Position numbers and translations under genes: made by a program
Shown here: positions 35,529-47,679 of the stretch, in pieces
How the letters are laid out: every line of letters starts with the position of its first letter
Numbering within the stretch: position 1 is the first letter of the stretch
Notes under the pieces: generated by a model
Told to the model about the DNA's origin: nothing
What the model saw: the letters and a program-made list of their open reading frames with translations, nothing else
Database searches by the model: none
From: Raphanus sativus
Lineage: Eukaryota; Streptophyta; Magnoliopsida; Brassicales; Brassicaceae
Direction: 5' to 3'
Length of the DNA stretch: 64,000 nucleotides
Assembly: GCF_000801105.2 (NCBI RefSeq)
Contig: NC_079519.1
Coordinates: forward strand, 9,856,668 to 9,920,667

Positions 35529-38334
35529 CTATTTACTCGGCATGAAGCTCATACAGATGGGAGGCTTGACACCAGCCAAAGCAAGAACCGAAGACGGCAA
35601 AATCCAAAGCCCATCTCCACATATCAAACCGGAAGCAACCGCCGGTACCATCAAACCGGCTTTAACTCGATCCCTCTTATTCCACACGAACACTATCAAA
35701 CTCCCCACACACATATCAACAGCGAAGTACCCTCCGACAAGAAACGGAACCGCCATAGCCATCGGCAGCGGGACCCACTTCCCTATCTTCTCCGGCGACG
35801 TATCCCTAACGAGGTTCGCAGCCACCGCGAACGCGAAGAACCCGTAGCAAAGCTGAAGACAATGCTGAGGCAAAGCAGAGAAGCCTTCGACTCCGAGAAT
35901 CGCCATGTTTCTGTATATCAAAGCGTAGGGAGCTTTATACTCTCCCTCAGGGTTCCCAACGTCGAAAGCTTTGTAAAACAGGAAGAAAGTGAGAGGAGCC
36001 ACGACGCAGCCGATCCCCGTCCCGATTGCTTGGCTCACAAGCATCGACCGCGGCGAAGTCAGAGTCAAGTGCCCCGTCTTGAAATCGTGCATTAGGTCGG
36101 AAGATATCGAGACGATCGATTTTATCAAGCCGCATCCGACGAGACCCGCGACTACACCGTCTTGTTTCCCTGCCATCGCGGCCAAGATGAAGAGGGCGAC
36201 TTTGCCGTAGTTGTAAGCCATGTTCATGTCTGTAAGCCCTGCTCCGTAGGCGTTACTGAAGCCTAGAGATGGAGCTAACATGTAAGCTACGACAATGAAG
36301 TACCATTTGAGCTCCGGGAACATCATAGGGATGGCGATGATGGAGACAACAGAGAAAGCTGCGTATCCAACTGCTGCAACCCATAGAGGGATGCTGTCTC
36401 TTACAAAGATCTCGTCTCTTTTGAGTTCTGCGATAGATTGTTTATCCTTCTCCGAATCTGCGGTAATATCTCTAATCAGATACGAAATAATTATATAGTA
36501 ACGAGTTTAATAGTTTTCGGTATTATATATTATATATACTTACTAGATTTCCCAGAGTGGTGATTCTTTAACTTGGAGTATATGTTTCTTGCTGTGAACA
36601 TAAGTATCTTGATGAAATGGTAAAGCCCGTCTCCGAGGATCAACGAGATAGATACAAACACCTTGTAACCATTGAGACTCTTCATGCTGCTTTGAGGAAG
36701 AGTAGATGGGTACCAATCTCCGCTAAGACCTTTAATGAGAGGCCACATGATTCCCCAAGACAGAACCGCGCCGAAAAGCAAAGATAGGTTGACAATATGT
36801 GAACAGATCATTCCTGCTCCGATGTATGTCATGCTGAAGTCGAAGTAGAATCTGTGAAGTAGTAATTTTCAAGATCATCAAGATTAAGTTGAGATGTGTT
36901 AAAGTATATAGAACTGAGAATAAAAACTCACGAGTTCTTCCAAGCTTCTAATCCAAAAGTTGGAAATTGAATGAAACCGCACTCTGTACCAGTGGTTCCA
37001 GTGAAGAACCACTGAAAGAAAGCCCATATGAAGCTAAAGGAGAAATACTTGACAAACCCAAACACTTGTTTCCTGAAAAGAAACAGAGCAAACAAATTGT
37101 TTTATTCAAATCAGAAACTTGAGAAGCAGAGGCTATAGAGAGCAAGAGAATAAGAAAAACATAGGTGTCGTACTTACTTGGCCATTTTATTGCCTTTAGA
37201 AGTGTGGAAACCGTTGATTAAAACCGCGGTAGCTGTTCCACTCGGATATGTCAGCTTATAGTCTATGATCATTATCTGGTTAACAAAAACAAAGGAAAAT
37301 GAATCTTAGCAATCGAGACCCAAACCAACAAAGTGAAAAAACAAAAATGTTGGGATAGACCAAACCAGCCAAACCGGGGTTTGTAGTCTAGGGTTGGCCC
37401 ACACAAACCCCAGAAGGCCGGGCCAAGAGGCCCAAGACCAACAAAAAAGTGTGTAAAGAACTCTGTCAACGTTTTATAAGGGATGAAGTTTTGCCTCTTT
37501 GCACACATATCTAAAAAATCGTTAGAATATAATTTAAAACTAATTTATATAATTAGATATAAAAATAGTAAAAACAGAATTAGCTAAACAATTTTTTATA
37601 AAGTTAAAATTACTTAAATATGTGAAAACATATATTGAGAAACAACAACCATCACTTGAAACATTATCTGTATTGAAATGGATGGAATAGTATGGACCTT
37701 TCTTAGAGGAACCAGTGCTAAGAGACCAACAAAGCAAGTAAAGAACAAGAAAGCTGTCATCCAACCGATCCCTGGCTCTTTGGTGCTTCCCGGACTATTC
37801 CCTTCCGTGTGACTTCCTGACTGTTCATAAGTCTTTGTGCTCAAACCAAGAAGATACGAACCGAACCCACCTGCAAGTCACACAAACATAAGTTCAACCA
37901 ACCAATCAAAAGCTGATCAAACATAATTAAAAAATTGTCAAAAATTCACCAAAATTACCTCCAACTGCAATGCTGTAACAAGCAACAGCACATGTTTGGA
38001 CCACAGTGTTCTCTTGTTTAGTAAACGGTTTAGTCGCAATCCCTGCCTTTGTGAGCAGCTTGGTCCAGCTTCTAAGGAACACAAAGGCTAAAAGTGCTGC
38101 AGAGACGTTTAGGTTCGGTACCAAACCTGTGGTTAAGTTTAGCTTCATGACGATGACACTGTAGATAATACCAATGATTATGCTTGCAACGATTCCTCTG
38201 AAAGTGATTTGACTATTCCATGGAGGAATTGACCTGAACTCATCTGCTTCGTTTTGCGTCTCTTCCAAGTCGTCTCTTTCTTCTCTCTCTGTCTCATTTC
38301 TTGCTTCTCTCTCCATCATCAAGGAGCTCCTCAT
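35529..38334 (-). CDS. YSL3: Yellow stripe-like 3 metal-nicotianamine transporter
   Basis: Six coding exons on the minus strand: 38334-37959, 37870-37698, 37275-37178, 37072-36932, 36851-36544 and 36457-35529. All introns are GT..AG and the frame gives 674 residues, against about 675 in Arabidopsis YSL3 (At5g53550). It belongs to the oligopeptide transporter (OPT) superfamily with about 14 membrane helices. Hallmarks seen are [63 protein letters not shown] and [23 protein letters not shown]3 moves Fe, Zn and Cu as nicotianamine complexes across plasma membranes of vascular cells and into seeds, together with YSL1. A GTG two codons upstream is in frame, but ATG at 38334 matches the known start. 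Intron 2 (37276-37697) holds a GC-richer patch of unknown origin. Confidence 0.95.
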
Positions 38335-39043
38335 TTTCACAGAGTTTCTTTTTCTTTCTTTTTTTTTTGTTGCAAAACGCTACAAAGAACCCAAAAGACA
38401 GATCCTTTAATATCAATTAAAAACTTGCTCTTTTCAGGGATGACGAGACATATGTAAAAAGGTACCTTCTTTATGGATCAGTCTTATTCTGAGAATTTTC
38501 TTGCTTTCCACGCCCAAAGTATCTGAAGCAGAGCAGTTACTTAGCAACACAGAAAAAGATAAATCTAGAGATTATTTTAATATATTGCATAATCTATAGA
38601 AGCAAAAACCATAGAATAGAATCAAATGACGCAAATGATCTCTTTTGCTCAGAGATCTAATCTATAAAGTTGATGACTTTGGATTATACTCTGGAATCTG
38701 CCATTAATCTACAACAGTAACAAGATCAAAATTTTTATACAAACTCTTTTTTTTTTTGCAATCACATAGTTTAATCTGTTAAACAGGAAACTAGATTTGT
38801 GTTCTTATTGGGGAAGACAAGAGAATGAAAAAATGAAAGAGAAACGTAAACTTGATGATGAAACAGGTACACATGAAGACCACACTTCCATTTCCCAAAG
38901 AGATAGAAGAAAAACAAGACTAAGACATTAAATGCTTACACGGAAAGAAGACCCAAAGAATTACTAGCCAAAAATGGTAGTCGTAGAAGATTTTTTTAAA
39001 TGGGATTTAGTGTTCATTCAAAGTTATATAGAAGCAGAGATGA
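38335..39043. other. YSL3 leader and promoter region
   Basis: Likely 5' UTR and upstream control region of YSL3. A T-rich run at 38357-38369 and an A/T-rich tract around 38745-38760 are visible. I recognise no definite iron-response site. Confidence 0.45.
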
Positions 39044-39139
39044 AGAAAAAAAGCTTAAAATCAAGAAGATTAATCAAGAAGAAAAAAAGCTTAAAATCAA
39101 GAAGATTAAGAAAAAAAGCTTAAAATCAAGAAAAAAAGC
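39044..39139 (+). repeat. Shrinking tandem repeat of an AAGCTTAAAATCAAG unit
   Basis: GAAAAAAAGCTTAAAATCAAGAAGATTA-type units start near 39044, 39080, 39109 and 39129. The distance shortens from ~36 to 29 to 20 bases as the unit loses its tail. The SINE remnant begins at the last, incomplete unit. Confidence 0.6.
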
Positions 39140-39274
39140 TGTACTGCCCGCCACCCGGGTTCGAGCCTTGGCCACAACGGATTTAACATCCCTTCCGTTG
39201 GGGCGCTGGACCCCCTACGGAGGATAGTTGGGAGTGTGGCTGCCCAGATACCAGAGTTACCAAAAAAAAAAAAA
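39138..39274 (+). mobile_element. 5'-truncated tRNA-derived SINE
   Basis: A B-box-like GGTTCGAGCC at 39158-39167 (RNA polymerase III internal promoter) is followed by about 90 bp of GC-rich body and a 3' end GAGTTACC plus 13 A (39262-39274). No A box is present, so the 5' end is lost. The form fits Brassicaceae SINEs. I found no clear target duplication. Confidence 0.55.
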
Positions 39275-40351
39275 GGGCCTTGCCTTGGGTTCTTATGTAC
39301 CGCACGTTGACATATCAGTACTACACAAGATACAAAACAAAAGATAAAACTTTATTTTTTGGTTGATGTAGTACAATAATCATTAAGGGACTAAACTTTT
39401 TACTAGTTTCTTTTTGAACTTTAAAACTTTTCAAAAGTTATGCATAAAAGTATAAGATCATGGAGGCTAATTGTTAATTAAACCCAAACAACCTTGATAT
39501 ATGTCATTAAGAAAACTAAATAAATGTAACATAGTAAAAATCAAACTCACTTTAATTTTTTTCCAAAGGCATGACTATTCAACCGCTACATTATGTAGTA
39601 TTGTTCTGTGTGAACAGACAAGATGACATTATTGTCACATATAAAAAAGTCACAATTTTGTATGATGAAAGTTATATAAATATCTGATTCGTTGTCAAAA
39701 TTTTTTTTTATAAAAATATCATTTAAAAATTATCCAAAATAATGTTTTAAGAAACGTACACTAAAATACTGTGAATTTCAATGGTTCTTTATTTCTTTTG
39801 AGCAGTATAAAGAGTCAAGGTAGGTTTCAAATCCTTATAAATACAGTTTTGAATGAAAAATAATATATTTTCTATTTTGAATGATACCTACTGGTATCGG
39901 TTTAGTTTTTGATAGCTGTTGTTTTTTTCCTTCTGCATTGTGGTATTTGCATGTTTTCGTACGTCTATGTACGGCCTTTTTGATAACGAATTACTTTCTC
40001 TAGTATTGATTGATTCAGCGTTTAAAAAATATTGTAGCATGATTTAAATCATTTACGAAAATATTACTTTCTCAGTGAAAGATATTTAAACGTAGAACTA
40101 CTGTACGCAGATTATGATATCTAACATCTTTAAAATCAGTATAAGTAGTTTCAAAAGATTTATTTGTTTCAACGTATAAGTAGTTTAACATTTCAATACA
40201 TTTTTCATTTATTTGATATTGTATAGCCATTCAAATTATGTAAATTTTATAATTTGTTGAATTCATATATTAAATAATACTTTGTAGAAAATAATAACTT
40301 TCTTAATATTAGTGTTTTAGTCTAAAACTATTTACAGTTTGAAACTGAAGT
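39275..40351. other. AT-rich intergenic region
   Basis: No gene and no well-bounded element. Scattered AT-rich sequence with short A/T runs; nothing else seen. Confidence 0.45.
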
Positions 40352-40356
40352 GTATC

Positions 40357-41653
40357 TATTAGAGATATGTTGGGCCGGAAGATATGTATCTTACGGACCA
40401 AGTCTGTGAAACCCGTGAAACCCATGAAGACCCTCAAGACTAAAAGGAAAGACTTGAAGATCAAGTTAACCTCAAGATATTCTTAACATATTTCTATTAA
40501 GTGTTTAGGAAAGTTAGCATTGTCTATTGTTAACATTATGTTAATGTTAGCGATATATATATGCCTCTTGTATTCTCATATTGATCACAACACAATAATA
40601 TTCATTCTATTATACTTTACTTGGTATCAGAGCGGTCGATTTTTAGGGATCAAATTTAAGCTTCCGCAAGTTAAGATTTGAAGATGCTAATCATCGGTGG
40701 TGTTGACGATGATGAAGACGACGAAGATGAAGATGATCTGGACGACGGCATGAATCGACGTGAACTTGGACTAATGTCCACGTGATATGTGCTTTAAAAT
40801 AAGTTTTTTTTAGGGTTTTGTTTTATTAGTTTAGAAACGTTAGTGGTTGGGTATCCAATTTCACTAAACGTTGAGTCTTCTGTTTTTCTTAGTGGTCTGG
40901 TTTTATAATATTAGCTATAATGTTAGTTGGTGCAAGAATCATCAAATAGGTGGGTTTATGTTTTATTTCATGGGATCAGGGTTTTCACAAAAAAAAAAAA
41001 AAAAAAAAAAAAAATTATGAGACTTATTCTATAGTTTAGAATTTCTCAAGAGTTGTTTTCCCATAGTTTGGGGTTTGTTGGTTATAGTTTAACCATTACG
41101 GGGGAGTTCTAGTTGAACGCTTAAATTCTTAGGTCAGGTTTTAGTCCGGTTTATGGATTGTCCAAGTTAAGGACGATTGTTTCTGGAGCTGCAGTTGCGC
41201 TCACGGGATGTATTCCCATTGTCAAGACCAAAGAAGAGCTGAAGTTTTCATCCCCTTGTCTAAAGTCAAAGTTTATTCCCAAAGAAATCTACTGATTTGT
41301 TTTCCTCGACATAGTGTCCACGACATACGTGGTCTGCTTTGTGATTGCAGATTTGCGTGTTGCATCCCACGTTTGTCGTGCGGGGGAGTATTAGAGATAT
41401 GTTGGGCCGGAAGATATGTATCTTACGGACCAAGTCTGTGAAACCCGTGAAACCCATGAAGACCCTCAAGACTAAAAGGAAAGACTTGAAGATCAAGTTA
41501 ACCTCAAGATATTCTTAACATATTTCTATTAAGTGTTTAGGAAAGTTAGCATTGTCTATTGTTAACATTATGTTAATGTTAGCGATATATATATGCCTCT
41601 TGTATTCTCATATTGATCACAACACAATAATATTCATTCTATTATACTTTACT
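40357..41653 (+). mobile_element. Young non-autonomous LTR retrotransposon with TA..CT ends
   Basis: Two 265-bp LTRs (40357-40621 and 41389-41653) look identical by eye, and the element is flanked by the 5-bp duplication GTATC (40352-40356, 41654-41658). A primer-binding site TGGTATCAGAGC (initiator Met tRNA) starts right after the first LTR at 40622. A purine tract (GGGGGAG) precedes the second LTR. The LTRs start TA and end CT instead of TG..CA; TACT is one of the known non-canonical motifs, mostly in Copia. The 767-bp interior has no gag or pol, only an acidic 33-codon ORF and a 28-base A run, so it must be mobilised in trans. Confidence 0.88.
40684..40785 (+). CDS. Acidic 33-residue ORF inside the TACT LTR element
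   Basis: First ATG after the primer-binding site opens a 33-codon frame beginning MLIIGGVD followed by an almost unbroken run of D/E (residues 8-21), ending RRELGLMST. It sits where gag would begin in an autonomous relative. It may be a Gag remnant or chance from a GATGAAGAC repeat. No family recognised. Confidence 0.3.
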   Translation: MLIIGGVDDDEDDEDEDDLDDGMNRRELGLMST

Positions 41654-41658
41654 GTATC

Positions 41659-42113
41659 ATCCTTTGGAAGACCTAAATATAATACCATTCTTAACCCTTT
41701 GAGATAACTCACGACTAATCTAATGAAATCTGGGGGTATTCATATTCATGTGTAGGGAACAACTGCGATGGCTTTGATTCTTTATTTGACTAATAAGGCT
41801 GAATTTATTGTGTAGCCCGAGATGACCGGTTCATGTGGCTGTGTTTTATAAACACGATGATGACATGTTGACACATGATTACCTACTTAAGAAAATAATT
41901 GAAAACGTAACTCAATTTAACGTTCAACTAGATCTGATCGTACGGACGTATGTTTTCATTTATTTTTATATAAACAATTTATTTTAATAGTTGTTTGGTA
42001 TATATTATAATATATACGAGGTGTGTCTATAATTTTATTGAATATATTGTTTCAAATTCACATGTATTTGTATTTTCTTCTATATAATATATATTTTTAG
42101 ATTATTATTTCCT

Positions 42114-42160
<47 letters not shown>

Positions 42161-42993
42161 ACTTACCAATATTTTGAGTATACATTCATAAGTATTCAAA
42201 TATGTGTTTGTTAACCAATCCTGATTTTTAAGAAAATTTATTAAGAATGGTATATTATTGAACCATATATTTAATAATTAATAAATAGTAAGTGATTTCT
42301 AGTTAAGAATCCATTTTAAAAAAAAACACACAAGAATTAAGGTTGTGACTGTTCTTTTAATATAATAGATGTAAATTATAAATTGATAAAAAGTGCGAGT
42401 TTTTTTTCGTTATACAAAAAAGGAATATTATTTTACAATATCAATATAACTTATACTTATTTTCACCTCAAATTAATTGTAAAATGAATTGTTTTTATAA
42501 ATAAATTTATTTATCTAAAATATTATTGGTTAAATAGATGATATTAATGAAAACATTAATATCTTTTAATCAATTTTTAATATGTCTGAAAATTATCTAA
42601 GTGATACTCTTTGTAAAACAAAAAAAAATCAAATTATCTTATTTTTCAAGCTAGTCAAGCAAGAAACTGGTAAATGTCAACTATATACCAAGTTGATTAA
42701 ATATACATGTTCGACTTTTGAGTCTTTTCGTCTACACGTCAAATTTATAAAAGTAGAGCTGAACTGTATTGGATTGGGACGTCTCTTTTTTTGTTCAACC
42801 TGTATTGTTCTTTATGAATAGAATAAAAGCAAAACTTTTTAAAATTGAAAGTTATGACCCCGTTTTGAAAGACAAATTGAATCAATTCGTCATAACGTTC
42901 ATTGAGTTGGACAACAAGCTAATGTAGCTGCTATTCTTTCCGAAGGATAGTATTTAACGTGAAAATGACTATTGGATAGATAACGCACATCTT
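41659..42993. other. Intergenic region with very long T run
   Basis: No gene. At about 42118-42160 lies an almost pure T run of over 40 bases, which on the minus strand reads GTC then A's, like the LINE/SINE tails of this window. A target duplication could not be found. 42360-42560 is AT-rich without recognisable element. Confidence 0.45.
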
Positions 42994-45120
42994 AAGAGCA
43001 TCTCCAAAAGTATATTCTATTTTAAAGTTTGCAAAACTTCATATTTAAAGTTTTAAGCTATTCATCTCCAAAAGCAAAATTTCAAAATTAACTTCAAACG
43101 AATTTATATTTTATATTATGGTCCTTATATTATTAATTATTAATTTAAATTTATAAAACTTTGTAAATAAATAGCACAGATCTGAAAATATTAAAAAAAT
43201 ATTAATTAACAAAATGTTACAGTAAAATATATAAATTTACATAAAAATACATAATTAAATATTAAATTACAAGTAAAATACTACATTATTCTTTAAAACT
43301 ATTTTCGTAATATTTTCATATATGATCCATTAGTGTATTTGTTAAGTTTTTTTCTAATGTTGTTATCTAAATCTAGTTTTGAAAAAACTTATTTTAAAGT
43401 TTTTATTTAGTTTTATTTGTAAAAATAAAATTATAAAAATAAATTTGAAATATTTATGAGTTATGAAATTTTAAAAGATTAAAAAATTTAAAAGACAAAG
43501 TGGTATTGAAATATTGTACCCTATGGATTACGCTGGGTCTAGGTATTTTCATGGATCCTAAATCAGAACTGAAACCGATTCATGAAACAAAAATTTAAAA
43601 ATATTTAGTTAGATCTAATATTTCTCTACCAAAAAAATCCGAAAATATCTAAACCTAAAAAAACTAACCTGAATAAATCCAACCAATTAAAGCTGATCTA
43701 TATCTAACCAAAAATATAAATATTCAAGACTATTACTCTGTATATTCTATCTTATAAATTTTAATTTATAATTTAATTATAATATATTTTTGTCTGCAAT
43801 ATTTATTATTTATTTGTAATACTTATAAGTAATACAAAATTTTAGATAAATATGGTAAATTTTGACTAAATTTTGATAAAATTTGAATTTTGAGTCTCTT
43901 TCTGTCTTAAATACCAAACACAATCCAAATTGATAAACCTAAAAATTATTGATATTTTACAGGTATTTTAATTATCGATCAAACCGATTTGGATTTGAAA
44001 GAATCGATCTGAGTCAGACCTGGATTAGGCAGTAGTGATAGTTGGAATAGTTCTTTCATCCGTTTTTAGTAGCACTAGTTTGTTATGAATTGAACGTTTT
44101 TTAACTGTGATAAAAATATTAGTAATAGATATTTCTTTCATATATGATATATAGTGAGGCTTCAGTAAACTACAAATATATTATAGCGTTACACATTTAG
44201 ATCCATACAAAGGATAATTATTGTGAAAAGCTATATAACTAGTGGGATATAGGGTCCTACAAATAAGTTTAAATAATAAAATAGCCATTTTATGAAAAAA
44301 GAAGAAAAAAGGTCTTACAAATAACTTATAAGATAAACTACACACACCTAATTCTAAATATCAGGAATATTAGCTTTGTCAGTCCAAAGTAGATTTCCAA
44401 GTTTCAAGTATAATTAACATTATGCAGTAATCCGCGCTTGTGCACGGAATGAAATAGTTTATTAAATTATTTATTGTATGTTGTATTAAAGAATTTTTCG
44501 TATAGTTTTTTTTTATGGATGGGCATCCAATATATCCGATCAGATTTAATTGATTTATTCAGAATTTTTAGAGTTAGATATTTAAGTTTTATTTGGATAT
44601 TCACAAATTTTGCTTTTGATTTGGTTCAGATTATTGCGGGTTCGGTTCAGATTCAAATTTGTGTACCTATTTTAATTATGCATTTTTTAACAAAATCCAA
44701 ATTAAGTCCTTAGAATCCAATAATAAAATAATATAAAACATAAGATTTTGAATGATGTAAGACTAAATATTAAATTAACATAAAATAGTTTAATTTAAAT
44801 ATCTGGATGGAATTTTTTTTTTTTGTGTTTTGAATATTTTGTGTTACTTTTAGATATTTACTTGTGACTATATTGATAGTTTTTAGATATTTTCATATTT
44901 TTGAATATCTAATAGATATAAGATTTAAAATAATTAATATATTTAAGTATATAATTATGATTTATATATTTTTGGTATCCAGTATATTTTATTTTGGAAC
45001 AGATTCATGTCTGGTTATGTGGATATTAAACTTTTATATCTATGTTAGCTTTTCTACTAATATAAAGCAAAACAAAATAAATGTAAAACAAATATTATGG
45101 GCTTATTTAACATACATAGT
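42994..45120. other. Decayed MITE and AT-rich repeat debris
   Basis: Near 42994 a MITE-like end (AAGAGCATCTCCAAAAGTATA) starts a block with TTTAAAGTTTTGAAATTT motifs shared with the complete element at 49482-50217; its other end is lost. 43515-44040 has degraded repeats of the CCGATTTGGATTTG / CCGAAAATATCT type related to the MULE-like element at 54774-55415. At 44430-44450 a short hairpin (TCCGCGCTTGTGCACGGA) may be an old Helitron end. No gene is supported, and the short ORFs at 44474-44713 and 44864-45184 are AT-rich chance frames. Confidence 0.4.
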
Positions 45121-45131
45121 TATTGGATTTT

Positions 45132-45350
45132 TTTTTTTGAATTATACAGAGGTATCCTGGTCTCACAGAAGTGATCCAGAGTAGTCACATGTTGCCATGT
45201 GTCGGTCATCTGTCTCTGGCGATGCCGAAATGTTAATTTCCCAGTGGCCGGAACTCGAACTCTCGTGGCTTCACCGTATTGAGATTTTACTCTCAAGTTA
45301 ATCACCACCAGACCACAAGCCTGGTTATAATGACACAAGAGAAAAACAAC
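45132..45350 (-). mobile_element. Complete tRNA-derived SINE with target duplication
   Basis: Minus-strand SINE of about 219 bp. An A-box-like GTGGTCTGGTGGT and a B-box-like GAGTTCGAGTTCC are spaced as in a tRNA-type polymerase III promoter. It ends with GAATTC-like sequence plus an A tail (T's at 45129-45138 on the plus strand). TATTGGATTTT occurs on both sides (45121-45131 and 45351-45361). Confidence 0.75.
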
Positions 45351-45361
45351 TATTGGATTTT

Positions 45362-46291
45362 ATTTTAAAAATACCAATAAAAATGGTTGAGCATCGGGTC
45401 AATATTGTTGGTAGTGGTGCAAAATTGATGTAGTCCATAACCAAAAATGTTAGACTTGGATGGAAAATAATGTGATCTCTTCACTCGGTATATGAATTCT
45501 ATTGTCAATCGGTTTCACGAATTTTCTAACAATATGGTTATGTTTCTAATTCTTAGTCTGATATTTTAACTCCATACAAAAGGTAATATTTGGTTAAACT
45601 AAAGATCCAACTCTGTGTCTAGTGTTTTATATTAGTTTCCTTAATTCATAACCAATCACAACTATTTATTATTTTCGTGAACCCTCAACCATTAGCAATT
45701 TTAGCAAGTTACAAACTTTTCAATTTCTAAGAACATTTTCAATCCAGTTATTTGATGTGAATCTTAATGATTTTGATTTTTTTCCAATGATAGTATTCAG
45801 TAGTTGTATAGAGATAATTTTAGTTCACTAATACAAATGTCAGAAATGCAATAACTAAAATGAACTGATTAAAAAAATTAGGGTACGAACACATTAAATT
45901 GTTTGCTGTGGAATTAAAAAAAAAATGTGTGAACGCATTAATTATTAAATGATTGTGATGCCGACACGCCAGCATACTCAAGTTAAAATCGCTGTGAGAC
46001 TGCCACATGTCCAATGTAGTGTGAAAACATTATATGATAATGCTTCTCTTTTAATATATATGAACTTTTGTATTATTAGAAAAAAGAAATTATTAGATTT
46101 AATCTGAAACACAAACACGAGAATTGTATTAGTACAAACCATTAGATAAGAACTCTCGGACTTTACACCCAAAAAAACTCTCGGACTTCTCATATGCGTG
46201 TGTGGGATCGAATTTTATCGCGTGCCTAATACCAACTGTCATGGTTACACTAACGAGATATTTCGGGCCGCAGGGAAAAGAGAATTGTATT
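45362..46291. other. Intergenic region
   Basis: No gene. A 12-nt micro-insertion lies at 46164-46175, flanked by AACTCTCGGACTT at 46151-46163 and 46176-46188. Otherwise AT-rich sequence. Confidence 0.45.
46151..46188 (+). repeat. 12-nt A-tail micro-insertion, perfect 13-bp duplication
   Basis: AACTCTCGGACTT is present at 46151-46163 and 46176-46188, separated by TACACCC followed by A's. It matches the other tail-only insertions of the window. Confidence 0.6.
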
Positions 46292-46299
46292 ACGATCTG

Positions 46300-46356
<57 letters not shown>

Positions 46357-46929
46357 TATTCAAGTTATGTTCTCCTTACTAATTGCATATGTCTGACAGT
46401 ACCAGGCAAACTCCAATTCTATTGAATGGAGTCAACTATGAATGCCAGGCGAAGTTGATGCTCAACTCGCAAATGGGTGTATAAAATCAAGTTCCATTTC
46501 GACGGTACCATTGAGCGTTATAAAGCGCGTCTGGTAGTACTGGAAAACGTATAACAAGAAGGGGTTGACTACAAGAAAACATTCTCACACCAGTACGAAT
46601 ATCGATGACTTGGAAGAAAAGGTATACATGAAGTTTCTTCCAGGGTTTGAATATTCAGATTGAAACACAGTTTGCAGATTAAAGAAATCTCTATATGGAT
46701 TTAAAAAAGCTCCAAGATGCTGGTTTGCAAAGTTATCCAATGTATTGACAAAGTTTGATTTCATCAAAAACCAGTCAAATTATTTTTCTGTTCACCCTAA
46801 CACAAGGTAAATCTTTTGTCTATATGTTAGTATACATCTACGACTTGATCATTGGAAGCAATGACTCGGCGCTTATCTCTAACTTCAAGTTTTATCTCAG
46901 TCGTTGATTTCATATAAAAAATCTGGGAG

Positions 46930-47335
46930 TTTTGAAATATTTTTTGCGCATTGACGTTTTACGTGGAAAGGAATGCATATATCTTTCACAAAGAAAATAT
47001 GCATTAGTCATCATCGAGGAATGCAGTCTTCTTGGCTTAAAACCTGTAGACACTCCCATCGAGCAAAACCACAATCTCTCCAAAGATGAAGACAATTTTT
47101 CAAAAAACCGGAGCAGTACAGACGCTTAGTGGAGAGGTTAGTTTATCTTGCTGTTACCAAACCAGAGCTCAGCTATGCTGTTCACATCCTTGCACAATTT
47201 CTCAAAACACCTCACAGTAAGCATTGGGAAATAGCATTATGTCTTGTTCGATATCTGAAAAAGAATCCTGGACAAGGCATACTCCTCAGCTCAGCTAATG
47301 ATCTCACCATCTCTGCCTATTGTGATTCAGATTAG
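46930..47335 (+). pseudogene. Copia reverse transcriptase/RNase H remnant
   Basis: The best-preserved part of the wreck: a frame from 46932 (LGLKPVDTPIEQNHNLS) and another from 47129 (YLAVTKPELSYAVHILAQFL..HWEIALCLVRYLKKNPGQGILL..SAYCDSD). The order is typical of the end of copia RT leading into RNase H. The two frames are separated by a stop. Confidence 0.8.
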
Positions 47336-47679
47336 ACAGCTTGACCTCTTACAGGAAGGTCTCTTACAGGCTATCTCATCATGCTGGGTAACTCAATTGT
47401 CTCTTGGAAAGCCAAAAAATAGCACACAGTTTCTCGATCTTCAGCTGAAGCAGAGTATCGTGCAATGGCAATGACATATCAAGAACTTTTTTGTACAAGG
47501 CATTCCCACGACTGTAGGCATTGATCATCAATGCCCTATGAGTCTGTTTGGTGACAATCAATGAGCGCCTCATATTACAACAAATACAGTCTTCCATGAG
47601 AGAACTAAACACATAGAAACCGGCTGTCACTTTATACGAGATGGAGTCAAAAATAACACAATCAACATTTGCTATGTCA

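Noticed and set aside
35542..36210. Plus-strand ORFs opposite YSL3
   Set aside because: Mirror frames of the last YSL3 exon.
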